Below, piece after piece: positions 44,794 through 56,145 of a stretch of 64,000 bases of DNA. A program made the position numbers and the translations under genes. Location: positions 6,510,001 through 6,574,000 of the forward strand of contig NC_057924.1 of the NCBI RefSeq assembly GCF_018873765.1, read 5' to 3'. The stretch's first letter is position 1, and each line of letters begins with the position of its first letter. The notes beneath the pieces are model-generated. The model did no database searches. It worked only from the letters and a program-made list of their open reading frames with translations, and was not told the origin of the DNA. This DNA is from Telopea speciosissima (Eukaryota > Streptophyta > Magnoliopsida > Proteales > Proteaceae).

Positions 44794-45070
44794 GGGTTTT
44801 TTACAATTACCACCCCAAAAACTTTGATATCTACTATTACCCCCCTAAAAACTTTCAAACAACTACTACCCTCCCCTGTTGCATACTAATAACTAACTGG
44901 CCCCCACCGTTACATTCCCGTAACTGAGAGGGTTAGTTGTGAGAGTGTGCCGTTGTCACGAATTTTCTAGGACCAAAATGCCCTTTTGGGGTGGTAATTG
45001 TAAAATACCCCCCACCCCATCACCGTCCCTTCTCCTCCTCCTCCTTCTTCTCCTTCTTCTTCTTCCTCCT
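44794..45070 (+). repeat. Left terminal inverted repeat of the aquaporin element
   Basis: Pairs over ~280 bp with 59762-60042. Its inner part (44985-45010) carries 'ggggtggtaattgtaaaata', the reverse complement of its own outer end, so the repeat can fold on itself. It finishes in a CTT/CTC tract. Confidence 0.88.
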
Positions 45071-45195
45071 CTGCAACCCCAAACCTTGTTTTCTCCACTT
45101 GAGGTCCTAAACTCCTACAGTCTATTGCTTCAATGCCTTTTGTTGATGTGTTCAGAGCTCCAGAGGAAGAGAAGATCTAGAGCAAGAGATAAGAA
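45071..45195 (+). promoter_or_regulatory. Captured PIP1 5' leader
   Basis: 125 bp between the TIR and the PIP1 start codon, not found in the TIRs or in the sister element. 'aagagatctagagcaagaga' precedes the ATG. Probably the parental gene's 5' untranslated region; no TATA box is included. Confidence 0.5.
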
Positions 45196-45507
45196 ATGGA
45201 GGGCAAGGAAGAAAATGTTAAGCTTGGAGCTAACAAGTTCTCTGAGAGGCAGCCCATAGGGACTGCTGCACAAACTGATAAGGACTACAAGGAGCCACCC
45301 CCAGCTCCTCTGTTTGAGGCTGGAGAGCTGCAATCATGGTCCTTCTGGAGAGCAGGAATTGCAGAGTTCATGGCTACTTTCCTCTTCCTTTACATCACTA
45401 TTTTGACTGTCATGGGTGTTAAAAGAGCTCCCAACATGTGTGCCTCTGTGGGTATTCAAGGGATCGCTTGGGCCTTTGGGGGTATGATCTTTGCCCTTGT
45501 CTACTAC

Positions 45508-48325
45508 TGTTATACCCGTACCCCGGGATATAATTAAATATCATTTCTTTCTCGTGACGTGTAGATACCGCCATGTATCTTGGTGACCTGTTCTCCATGA
45601 TGGTCAAACCTAGCTACAAAATCGTTGACCACAAAGACGGGTTTGCTCTGTGGAGGAAAGATTCCTCAACCGCCCCGGGAAAGTTCGTGACGGCGACTTG
45701 CCGACTACCCTCCAAGTACCAGCCCGGAAGCGAGGAGTTCAGAGAGAGCATCCCCGGACCGTCACCCGCTTGGATAATTCGCTCGGTGATGAGCTTAGCA
45801 TTGCCGTGGCGAGGTTTCGGGTCATGGGTAATAAACCATGACAGGGAAAAGTAAGTTCTAGCCTCAAGACTTATTAATTATTCTTCCCTTGGTAACCTCA
45901 GTGCGGGTCCGGGCTTGAACCGCTCGAGCTATTTCATGAGAGAAGGGAATAATTTAAGTTCGGGTCCCACGCACCTTTAGGAAGTACATTGGGGACTTAT
46001 ACCCATCTCATATGAACCCATCTAAGAATGGGCTTTTCCCTAATTAAAGTTGTGGGCAGGCCCATTTAACCTATTGACCCAATGATGGGTTATTCCATCC
46101 ACTTACCCACATAGGACTAATGGGTTGACCCATTAAGCCTCATGACCCATTTGACTAGAGGTACCCAAATACCCATTTATTATAAATGATCCCTTGAGGG
46201 AGAGAGAGAACATTACTTCTCCTTCATCATTCTCATCTACCCTAAATCGTGGAGGAGAGAAAGAGGAGAGAAAGAGGAGAAGGGAGGTGGAGAGGCTTGA
46301 GGAAGGTGGAGACCCCATCTCTTGGGCCATAAATCGTGGAGCTCTCTCATCTTGGGGTAGGTAAGCTATTGAAGCTTCTTCCTTCTTCTATTTTGGATTT
46401 TAAAAGGGGTTGGGTAATGGGAGAGATTGACCTAGATCTCTCTTGGAACCTAGGGAGTCGATGGAGCATTAAAGCCCAACCTATGGTGGAGTTATTTCAC
46501 TCCATTATGAGCTCTAATGTAAGGGTTCTCATTGCCATTTGAGAGATTTAAGGTTGGACCCTAATGAGCTTAGGATGGAGTTTCCTAGAAGTTCTTGTGC
46601 TTTAAAACCACTTGAAAATGGGGTCCTTGGAGGGAATCCTTCGGATTTTGGACCCGAAGGTGTGAGGGTTTACATGTGGTTTCGCACTGCAAGAAACCAC
46701 CCCGAAATTACCTTCCCGAGAAGGCCCCGTGAAGCTCGGATTTACACTCGGTTTCGCTTTTCGAAACCACATCCGCATCCGACCTTGACTAAAATTGTCC
46801 CGAGCCCCCGTGAAGCTCGGATTTACACTGGTTTCGTTTTCGAAACCACATCCGCATCCGACCTTGACTAAAGCTATCCCGAACCCCGGTTTCCTAGGAT
46901 TTACATGTGGTTGCGAATTTGGGCATGAAACCACTCCCGCAACCACTTTGTTTCAAACCTTATACTTAAGTGATTATGGGAGACCTTTTGGGGATCCTTT
47001 CCCTTCGCTCGTTTAACCTTATTTCACTCTTTGTTTAGGTTAATATATTCATCTTGTGGTTTATTGCTTGATCGAGGCGACAACTGATAATCTTGGTGCT
47101 TGGCGTATACGTAGTGAGTGGGTTTGGTTGTTTGGGCCTGTTATTATTATTGCATTATATATTATGTAATCATTATAATTAATAAGCATGTTTGTGCATA
47201 TTGCATACTCTTATATACAATTGTTATAATGTTGATCGGTAATGTTGTACCTTGATGGGTCTCGGTGCCGGTGGGTACCGGTTCGGAACCCCGAACACTA
47301 TATACATTTATGAAGAAATTATGTTGAATGTCATGTTGAATCAGATGCAGCGTAGCGTGGCGGGTAACCGGGCACTAAACCAGATGAAAAGTTGATGCAC
47401 CGGATTACCTCTCGGGACGATAGGACTTGCATGTAGTATATTGTGGCTAGGATTTCACACCCTTATGCTACGACCCTTACCAACAGGGTTTAGGTGTTGG
47501 GTAATCGCACACCGGATTCTCGTGGAGGTGGGAGAGGCCACTCATGGTAGTATTGGTTATCGGGGTCCGCCACCGAGTGGTCTTGGAGGCTTCGATCGGC
47601 GTAGGTCCCACGTGACAATTGAGGTTTCATTGTGGCGATAAGTTAAGTGACCCACAGTTGTCTCCCGAGTTGTCACATGGCATATGCCATTGACTTAGTT
47701 GTTTGTTAGGTGGAAAAATGAACTTAACATGTGCATGCATCATTGGACTATGTGAATTGCGTGTTTGTGCATCCCCATCCCCTCACCGGCTCAGTGGAGC
47801 TAACCCCTCGTGCGCACACTTTTTAGATTATGATGCGTGACGGATATCTCGCGGGACTTGGAGTGCAGCCCTGGGTACGATGAGATTGGTGAGGAGGAAC
47901 CGGAGGCCGTGTTTGAGGAACATGGCGACGGTGTCCTTGCGATGATTGTGCCTACGGGCCGTGAGGATATTCGGGACTCGATCCCTTTGATTTACTTTTG
48001 AGGCTAAGGCCTATGTTGAAATACTTATCGTTATACCATTTTGATAGTTATTAGATGGTCATTGGAAATGTAACTAATTACTGTATTTATCATCTAGCCT
48101 TTGAACCTCTTGTAACTATTCGATTTATACGCTTCGCAATACTATCGATCCTTGGAATGTAATATTCTTCTTTTCGCATTCTAATATTATATTGTGTTAA
48201 TATTGGTTATGACTGTGCGCTGGGACACCGTGTTCGTGATCCGGGTTGTTTAGTAGGATGACACGCGTCGCCCTAGTCACCCTTTATATGATATTATATT
48301 CCTTGTCCGGAATAGGGGCGTGACA
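45508..48325 (+). repeat. 5' LTR of the chromovirus (2818 bp)
   Basis: Matches the 3' LTR nearly base for base over long stretches (for example about 46020-46620 against 56640-57245, where I see only single-base G-run length differences). Differences cluster in GC-rich parts. Short frames in it (45573-45854, 46539-47016) are LTR sequence, not genes. Confidence 0.93.
46725..46885 (+). repeat. LTR minisatellite, two units (5' LTR)
   Basis: A ~80-bp unit 'gtgaagctcggatttacact' ... 'accacatccgcatccgacct' occurs twice here; the 3' LTR has three units (57350-57590). Related words also appear in the internal leader near 51150-51220. Confidence 0.85.
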
Positions 48326-48330
48326 ATGCG

Positions 48331-48342
48331 TGGTATCGAGCG
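48331..48342 (+). promoter_or_regulatory. tRNA-Met primer-binding site of the chromovirus
   Basis: 'tggtatcgagcg' lies five bases after the LTR end. It matches the usual TGGTATCAGAGC with one base missing. Confidence 0.8.
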
Positions 48343-48715
48343 AGATGCTCGCACCACCCACGCCTAGCTGGATTTGTGATTTACTCTCCACAATAGGTTG
48401 CTAAGTTAAAAGCTTCCAACACCGCATAATTGGAATGTGTGTGAATGCTAGGGAGAAGACTAGTTTAGGGTGAAAGCCAAGACAATAGCAAATGATAGGC
48501 ACAACAAGGGAAGGAAAGACATGTGTATATATTTATAGATATATTCCTTCATTTCATTGTGAATACATTTTCCATAAGCCAAATGAGTGATTACAAAAAT
48601 TCAGCTGAATCAGAAACTTCAAATTCTTACAACCAAGAAAAAGAAAAAAATTTACTACATGGTAAGACAAATAGCTAGGAGTCCATAGAGAGCATGGTGG
48701 GAATGGACAGGAGGT

Positions 48716-49852
48716 CTACTGCTCCATCTCATCATCACTACCGGGCTCATCCTCTGTGCCCTCATCATGGAGGTAGGAGTGCAAGTCCTCCATCTCGCCG
48801 CCAAGCTCTCCATGCATCTCGCCTCGATGCATCGAGCCTAGTGTTCACTCCTTCAAACCCCCGAGCCATGCCGGTGCTCATTTGGCCCAAAGCCTGCAAG
48901 AATCCTATCGATGTCCGACCCACTAGGAGCAAAGGCCGGATGAAGAGGCCGCATGCACAAGCCGGCCGAGGAGGAGGCTCATGTACCGAGGCTCAGCCCG
49001 TGGCCCCTCTCCGGGACCAATGGCTCCCCATCACTATATGCATCCATCGCACTGCATCCTCGCCACCGCATTACGATCTAGAGGTGGATCTTGGTTAAGT
49101 CTTGATCCTCCTCACTCAAGTCAACTCCAAAATGCTGGAAAATAGTGGTGAGCAACCTCCCATAGGGTAAATCTAAGTTCTTCCGGGATTTCGCCCGCAT
49201 GATCCATGGTCCGCATGATAATGTAGGGAAGCAGATGGGAATGCCTTTGTAGAGGTGATAGGCCACATAGCCTACGAAGATGGAAGGCATGGTGCGGTGA
49301 CCTGCTATAGGCACGATGTTGTGCCGCACAATCCGGCTCAATATCCCGGGAGAATTAGCAAAAGAAGTCTTAGGCACTTTCTTCACGAATGCCCCACGTG
49401 TAAGCTCCCCGTATAATTCCCCGTATGCCTCTCTCCCGAGAAAGGAGTAGGGATTCTTCCATGGTGCGCAGAGGTCTTCTCCCCAAATAGCTACATTGAG
49501 GATGCCCGCCAACCGTGCCCTCGTGAAGGAAATGGTGACTCCTTGACATAAGAGATGATCCGGTAATCTCGCGTGCCTAGGTTCTCGGTGTGCGGTTGGC
49601 GTAGAAGTGACGAATGAGCTTGGGATAGAATGGCTCGAAGGTTGAGGAGGTTGGACCACCCGAGCTTCAAATCTCGGCCCTACTTTGTAGGCCTTGAGGT
49701 CTTCCAAGACTACATCTCTTCCCTCCAAGATACTCTTAAAGCGAAAGTGGTCTTGGTACATCTCTTGTTTCTCTAGGTCTTGGAACCATAGTGCATCCAA
49801 GGCAAGTTGGGCAGCTTGTTCGGCCCGTGCACGCCTTTGTTCTAGGAGCCAT
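48716..49852 (-). CDS. Antisense additional ORF of the chromovirus (plant transposon protein domain)
   Basis: Transcribed against gag-pol and placed between the 5' LTR and gag. The main open part, 49800-49078 (240 codons), has GVTISFTRARLAGILNV, SPGILSRIVRHNIVPIAGHR and YLDL/NLDLPYGRLLTTIFQHF-like text, the layout of the 'putative plant transposon protein' domain found as an extra ORF in some gypsy elements; its function is unknown. A fitting ATG with APRTKA lies at 49852 but one base out of frame, and an acidic C-terminal end (EDEPGSDDEMEQ, stop at 48716) follows in another phase. It is therefore broken at two or more points or affected by base-calling errors. No host gene origin is evident. 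Confidence 0.6.
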
Positions 49853-51407
49853 TTACTTCCCTAACTTGCAACCAAGGAAGGCCAAGGATATAGAAACATA
49901 TTAAGTCAATGCTTGGATATTAAGGCCTAAGCAGATATACAATGAAAAGAGACAAGGAATTAGAACCTAGACCTTGATTCCTACGATGATTAACCAAATT
50001 ACAAAGCAGAAATGTACTAGGAAAATTTTGTTGTGAATGGTCTAAGGAGTTAGGGAAAAGGGGAATGCATGGCCAACATGTAGATGCAATCATAGAGGAT
50101 AAATGTACATGGCCACATTATGCTGGAGAGCATTATATTATGCAAGCAAGTAGTTCAAACAAAAATTGGACTGAATTGATAAGAAATATACTAAGAAAAC
50201 CAAAGAGGAAATTTTCAGAATTTGGTTGGAAGTTGAATGGCATAGTAAACAATATACATACATGGCCATATTATACCTAGAACATGAAGTTTATACCAAA
50301 TACCTAGTTCAAGCAATATATGGAGCTAACTTGTGGTAAATCATGCTTAGAACTTCAAAGAAAGGAAAATTCAGATATGGTACATGGATTTTAACTCATA
50401 GGGACAATTATTCATAGCCATGTTATGCTTGGGATTAAGCCCTCTTATGAAATGATAAATGCAAGCAAACAAGGGGTGCATTCGATCATGAGGCATGCTT
50501 GAAACTCTAAAAGAAAAAAAAATAAAAAATTCAGATGTGGTTCTTGGAGTTCAAATTGCAAGAAGTAAATAGGTAATGGCTTGAGACAACCCCAAATTAC
50601 ATACACCAAGCCTACCTACCAAAACCGAACTTGATTTGGGCAAAAAAAAAAAAAGGGAAATAGAATTTTCGGTTAGGGTTTTGGGATTTCTCCAAAATCC
50701 AACCCAAACCCATGGTGATGGTGCAAAATTGGGGTAAATGCCTCAACTAGGTTGCATATGATGGGAACGAAGGAGGGATGGACAAAAATCCATCTATATA
50801 GCTAGGAGAAAACGAAAAAACTCAAACCTAGTAAACCCGAAATGGGTTTTGGGGTTTCTCCATAAGAGAAGTCGAAGGGAGAAAGAGATAGATCGATAGA
50901 GAGGGAAGAGGTCATACCGAACTCGATCGGATTCTCGTGGAGGTGGGTTGGAGTGCCAAAAATCCACCTAGAAGGGAAATGGAGCAAGAATGAGTGCGGT
51001 TTTGGGTTCTCCAGAGCGTAGGGTGTGTTTAGAAATAGGAATTTGGGTTTTGAAAAAGAGTTTCGAGTTAGAAATTCTATTTTTGGGCCATGCGGTTTTA
51101 CACTCGGTGCAAAACTTTGAAACCGACCGTGAATCCGCGGTTTCTGAGACCAAACTTTGGTCTCCGTGAATCTCGGATTTACACTCGGATGCAGCCTAGT
51201 GAAACCGCACGTAAATCCGACCCGGCCAGAATGGGTTTTTAACCCTGTTTTGCTTAACCGACTTGTTTCTAATGCTTAGTACCCTCATTATTGCTTCCCT
51301 TACCCCTCGTAGCCTTTGTGTTTACCTTTGTAAATCAATTTTTGGTTGGTTTGCTTAATATTGCTATTGTGCCTATAATCAGGTGTTGATCAGAACCTGT
51401 GTGAACC
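49853..51407. other. Chromovirus leader between antisense ORF and gag
   Basis: No sense-strand coding region. On the minus strand a TATA-like 'ctatatagat' (near 50800) and pyrimidine-rich stretches (near 50880) could belong to a promoter for the antisense ORF; this is inference. Confidence 0.35.
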
Positions 51408-52640
51408 ATGGTTAATACACGGTCAAATGCCAACCGCTCTCGCTATAGGAAGAAGCCGGTGAGGCTTCAAATACGGTTCTACCGGTAGCACCGCCGATTA
51501 GTAATAATGCGGATGTCGCCGTTGTTGAGCAATAGGTTGCAATCCATGGAACAAGAGCATAGGGAGGCGCAACAAGAGCAGCGCCAATTTATGCAAAACA
51601 TGATCGCTATGTTCCAAGACTTTGTTAGGGAAAGGCAGCCAAGTGCCTCCTCCTATGCAAGTCAATCCTCCCCACCGCCCGTGGGTTCTCGCTGTACCTA
51701 GTGTTCCTCCCGGCTCAAGCTACTGCCGGAATTCCTTTGACACAAGAGGCGCCACACCTACTCTACCTCCCACTTGTGGCTCCTCCACCAAGCGGTGGCT
51801 CGGCTAGGTGGATGCTTTGCTAGGTTATCGGAAAGATTTGAAACATCGTCCTCCAACCTTCTACAAGATGGCCCATGATTCCTTTTTCCCGCAACATTTA
51901 TAAGGGATCTTGAGAGATCTTTGAAGTGATAGATGCAATGACACGGACAAGATCCGTGTGCTACCTACCACCGGGTGATTCCGATGCGTGGTGGCTCTCC
52001 TCTAAAGACCATTTTTGGGCAACTCACCCGAGAGGCAACTTGGGCTCAATTCAAGGAAGTCTTCTTCAAAATTTCTTCCCTCTAACTTCCGTGATAGGAA
52101 GGAGTCCGAGTTTATGAGCTTCTTTCAAGGATCCAAATCGGTCCTTGAGTACCGCAAGCTTTTGAGGAGCTTTTTCGCCCATACACATGAAGGCCAAGAA
52201 TGTGAAGGCTAGGAAGTTTGAGAAGGGGCTTAGACCTAGCATTAGTACTTCGTGGTGCTACACAAGTACCCTACTTATGCCGAGACACCCAGGCCGCTAA
52301 GGTGATTGAGGACCAGCAGAGAGAGAAATACGGCCATTCAGCCGGTAAAGGCCCATGACCTCTCATAAACCTAGGGGATCCACAAAATTCCAAAAGAGAG
52401 GATCCTACACTCTGCTTTTCGGTCCGATCCGGAGGTCGATGAGTGCAACCGCCAGCCTACATCAACTCCTCACTATGGTTTCCGGACTCTTATATGTTAC
52501 AATTGCAAGGAGTCCGGGCATATGGTTCGAGACTATCCTCATCCTCGGATGATAGGACCTCCAGTGCAGCTACACAAAAGGCACCCAAGCCAAGGCGATT
52601 GTGCGTTCTCTTCTTCCCTGCCCGGCCCATAGATCTCAAG
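51408..52640 (+). pseudogene. Chromovirus gag, frameshifted
   Basis: Starts MVNTRSNANRSRYRKK, as in Tekay-type gag, and meets a stop after 26 codons. Other frames then give a Gln/Glu-rich coiled segment (EQEHREAQQEQRQFMQNMI), and a zinc knuckle CYNCKESGHMVRDYP near 52495-52540, whose last Cys is Tyr. Gag forms the particle that packages element RNA. At least five phase changes are needed to read it through. Confidence 0.75.
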
Positions 52641-55600
52641 GTCGGGTGTATTCGTGACAAATGAAGAGGCCGGCCGATCCGGTGTTATTACGGTAATGCA
52701 CTCTACTCTTAAGATGTGCATATTAATAGCTTTTGTTTCTATGATTGGTTGTCCTGTTGCTTGTCAAAGTGTCGTTCTTGTTTGCTCTCACCGCTTTATG
52801 CTTTATTTGATTCGGGGCATCACACTTTTGTGTCCCCTAGTTTTGCTAAGGAGATGTCCATTGAACCAAAGCTAATGGCCCGAAATTGATAGTCGACACC
52901 AACGGGTAGCAAGGTTGAACTTGACTCGGTTTATGATCCTTGCCCGGTATGTGTGGGTGGTCACGGACTCAAGCAAGCTTAGATACTGCTGGATATGAAA
53001 GACTTTGATGTGATTTTGGGAATGGATTGGCTATCAACTCACAAAGCCAGCCTAATGCATTCAGAGAGGAAGGTTCTCTTCAAACCGGGAAGGTGAAGAG
53101 TTTGTGTTTATGGGTACTAGGCGGGAGAGACCCAAGAAGGTTATCATCTCCGCCCTCCAAGTACGAGGTTGTTGGCGGAGGGATGTCAGGTGTTATCTAG
53201 CATCCGTGATAGACACCTGAAGCCAAAGGCAGCCTGGAAGAGTTGCACGTGGTGAAAGACTTTCCGGATGTCTTTCCCGAGGATCTAACGCGGTTGCCAC
53301 CAGATCGCGAGACGAGTTCATGATAGATCGATTCCTGGTGCAGCCCAAGATCCAAGGCACCTTACAGGATGGCCCCAATCGAGCTAAAGGAGCTACAAGA
53401 GCGCTTGAATGACTCGTTGAAGAAGGGTTTCATTAGACCCAGTGTATCTCCTTGGGGAGCACTCCGTGTTGTTTGTGAAAAGAAGGACGGTAGTATGCGT
53501 GTGCATTGACTACCGTGGAGCTCAACAAATTGACAATCAAGAACCAAGATCCTTTGCCTAGGATCGATGACCTATTCGATCAACTACGGTGCTAAGGTGT
53601 TCTCAAAAATTGATCTCCGCCGTGGTACCATCGATTGAAGATCGAAATAGTGATATCGCAAGAAGAAGCATTAGATCTCGCTATGATCATTATGAGTTCT
53701 TGGTCATGTCCTTCGGCTGACCAATGCCCCGGCCGCCTTTATGGAGTTGATGAACCGGGTGTTCCACGATGTTCTAGACAAGTATGTCATTGTCTTCATT
53801 GATGACATCTTGGTCTATTCCAAGAGCGAAGAGGAGCACGCGACCATCTTCGCCTAGTATTGCAACGCCTAAGGGAGAAGCGCTTGTACGCCAAATTCGG
53901 AAGTGTGAGTTTTGGCTACACAGTGGCATTTCGGGACACCTTGTTTTCGGTAAGGGTATAGAGGTTGACCCTGGCAAGGTGAAGTCGTGAGTTGGGCGAT
54001 ACCCAAGAATGTGGCGGGCATTCGTAGTTTCCCGGGACTAGTCGGCTATTACAGAGATTTATTGAGAACTTCTCAAGGCTCTCCGCTCCTATGACACGAC
54101 CGACCGAAAGGGAGTGAAGTTCGAGTGGTCCGATAGTTGTGAAAAGAGCTTCCAAGAGCTTAAGCAGAGGTGGTTTCGCTCCAAGACTTACCATTCCTAA
54201 TGGTACTCGGAGGGATGGTAGTCTACGATGATGCATCTAAAATGGGCTTGGGTTGTGTTCTAATGCAAGATGGGAAGGTAGTGGCCTATGCTTCTCGGCA
54301 ATTGAAGGACTATGAGAAGAATTACCCGACCCATGATTTGGAGCTTGCACTGGTTTTCGCTCGAAGATCCGGAGACATTATTTATATGGTGAGAAGAGCG
54401 AATATACAAGTGATCACAAGAGCCTCAAATACTTCTTTACACGTAAGGAGCTCAATATGAGGCAGCGACGGTGGTTGGAGTTGTTAAAAGATTATGATTG
54501 TACCATCCATTACCACCGGCAAGGCAAATGTAGTAGCGGATGCGCTGAGCCAAAATCTCGACCTTGTCACCGCATCACTGCAAGCGCCAGTGAGAAACTC
54601 ATTGAGGAAGCTAGAAGGATGGACCGGAATTTTGGTTGATGGTGTTACCTTATCTCTATCACTTTATCAAGTACAATCCACTTGGTAGGGCGAATTCAAT
54701 CAGCCCAGGCTTCGATGAGGAGATTCAAAAGGTTATTGAGGCTATCAAGGGGACACGCAGCTGGGGCTGGATTTTACTTTAACAGAGTGGTGTTCTCATG
54801 TTCGGACAACGGCTATGTGTTCCTAGTAACCCTCGGTTGAGGAAGGAAGTGTTAGGCCGAGGCCCATGACTCTCCCTATTCTATTCATCCAGGTAGTACG
54901 AAGATGTATAGGGATCGAAGGAATATTACCGGTGGAGTGGAATGAAGAGGGATGTGGCTGAGTATGTGGCAAAATGTCTTACTTGTCGGCGGTGAAGGCG
55001 GACGGCGGCGACCTCATGGCCTCTTCACTCATTGCCTGTTCCAGTGGAAGTGGGAGCATGTTACCATGGATTTTGTCACGGGTTGCCCGCACGTCGATAC
55101 CATATGGGTTGTTGTGACAGATTGACAAAGACGGCTCACTTTATCCCCATGAAGATTACCTATTCGATGGACAAGCGGCTCGCTTGTACATTGATAATGT
55201 AGTTCGCTCTACACGGAGTTCTATCAAGCATCATCTCGATCGGGATCCCGGATTTACATCTAAGTTCTAGGGGGTTTTCAGGAAGGCAATGGGTACACAC
55301 TGTTGAGTTTTAGTACAGCCTTCCACCCTCAAACCGACGGACATCGGAGAGGACTATTCAGACATTGGAAGATATGCTCCGAGCTTGTGCCATTGATATG
55401 CAGGCAGGTGGACGAGCATCTCTCACTTATTGAGTTTGCTTACAATAACGATTACGAGGCTACTATAGGCATGGCACCGTTTGAGGCTTAGTATGGGAAG
55501 AAGTGTCGGACACCGTTATATTGGGACGAAGTAGGTGAACGGCGTATTCTTGGACCCGAGTTGGTCGGGCAACATGCGAGAAGGTGGACTTGATTTGTGA

Positions 55601-56145
55601 ACGGATCAAGGCGGCTCACCCGAGCGAAAGGTTATGCGGACTTGAGGCGGAAAGACCTTGAGTTCCCTATCGGCGATAAAGTGTTCCTTAAGGTATCACC
55701 CTCCAAAGGGGTGATGCGTTCAAAGAAGGGCAAGCCGAGTCCGAGATTTATAGGGCCTTTTGAGATCCTTGCACGGATTGGACCGGTGGCATATCGGTTA
55801 GCACTCCCTCCATCTTTAGAAGGTGTGCACAACGCCTTCCACGTGTCCATGTTGAGGAAGTATGTCCATGATCCAAGCCATGTATTGACGCATGAACCAC
55901 CGAACTTGCGGCCGACATGTCCTATAAAGAGCGCTGAAAAGATTTTGGACAGAAGGTTGTTCATCTTCGTAATCGCCCATTCATTATGTGAAGATAAAAT
56001 GGTGCAACCATCCGAAGAGGAAGCTTCTTGGGAGGCAGAGGTAGAGATGCGGGCGAAATACCCTTTTCTTGCCTATCTACAAGGTACGTCAAATTTCGAG
56101 GACGAAATTTCTTATAAGGTGGGGGTGTTATATCCCGGGATATAA
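52640..56145 (+). pseudogene. Chromovirus pol: protease, RT, RNase H, integrase
   Basis: Protease motif YALFDSG around 52809; reverse transcriptase from about 53360 ([13 protein letters not shown]) with its catalytic [10 protein letters not shown] at 53795; RNase H with [20 protein letters not shown] near 54250-54320; integrase with a Cys pair (CLTC, 54985), MDFVTG (55070), HPQTDG (55325) and FAYNN (55435); then a C-terminal GPFEILARIGPVAYRL and HNAFHVSMLRKYV stretch and a chromodomain-like EEASWEAEVEMRAKYP (about 56020). Parts fall in all three frames, so no complete polyprotein is encoded as written. Confidence 0.85.
56115..56125 (+). promoter_or_regulatory. Polypurine tract of the chromovirus
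   Basis: 'aaggtggggg' immediately precedes the 3' LTR, where plus-strand DNA synthesis would be primed. Confidence 0.75.

Noticed and set aside
45573-47016. Several frames in the 5' LTR (and 56210-57645 in the 3' LTR)
   Set aside because: They lie inside LTR sequence, contain the minisatellite and have no start context or domain.
48694-49098. His/Pro-rich plus-strand frame of 134 codons
   Set aside because: It is the opposite strand of the C-terminal part of the antisense ORF.
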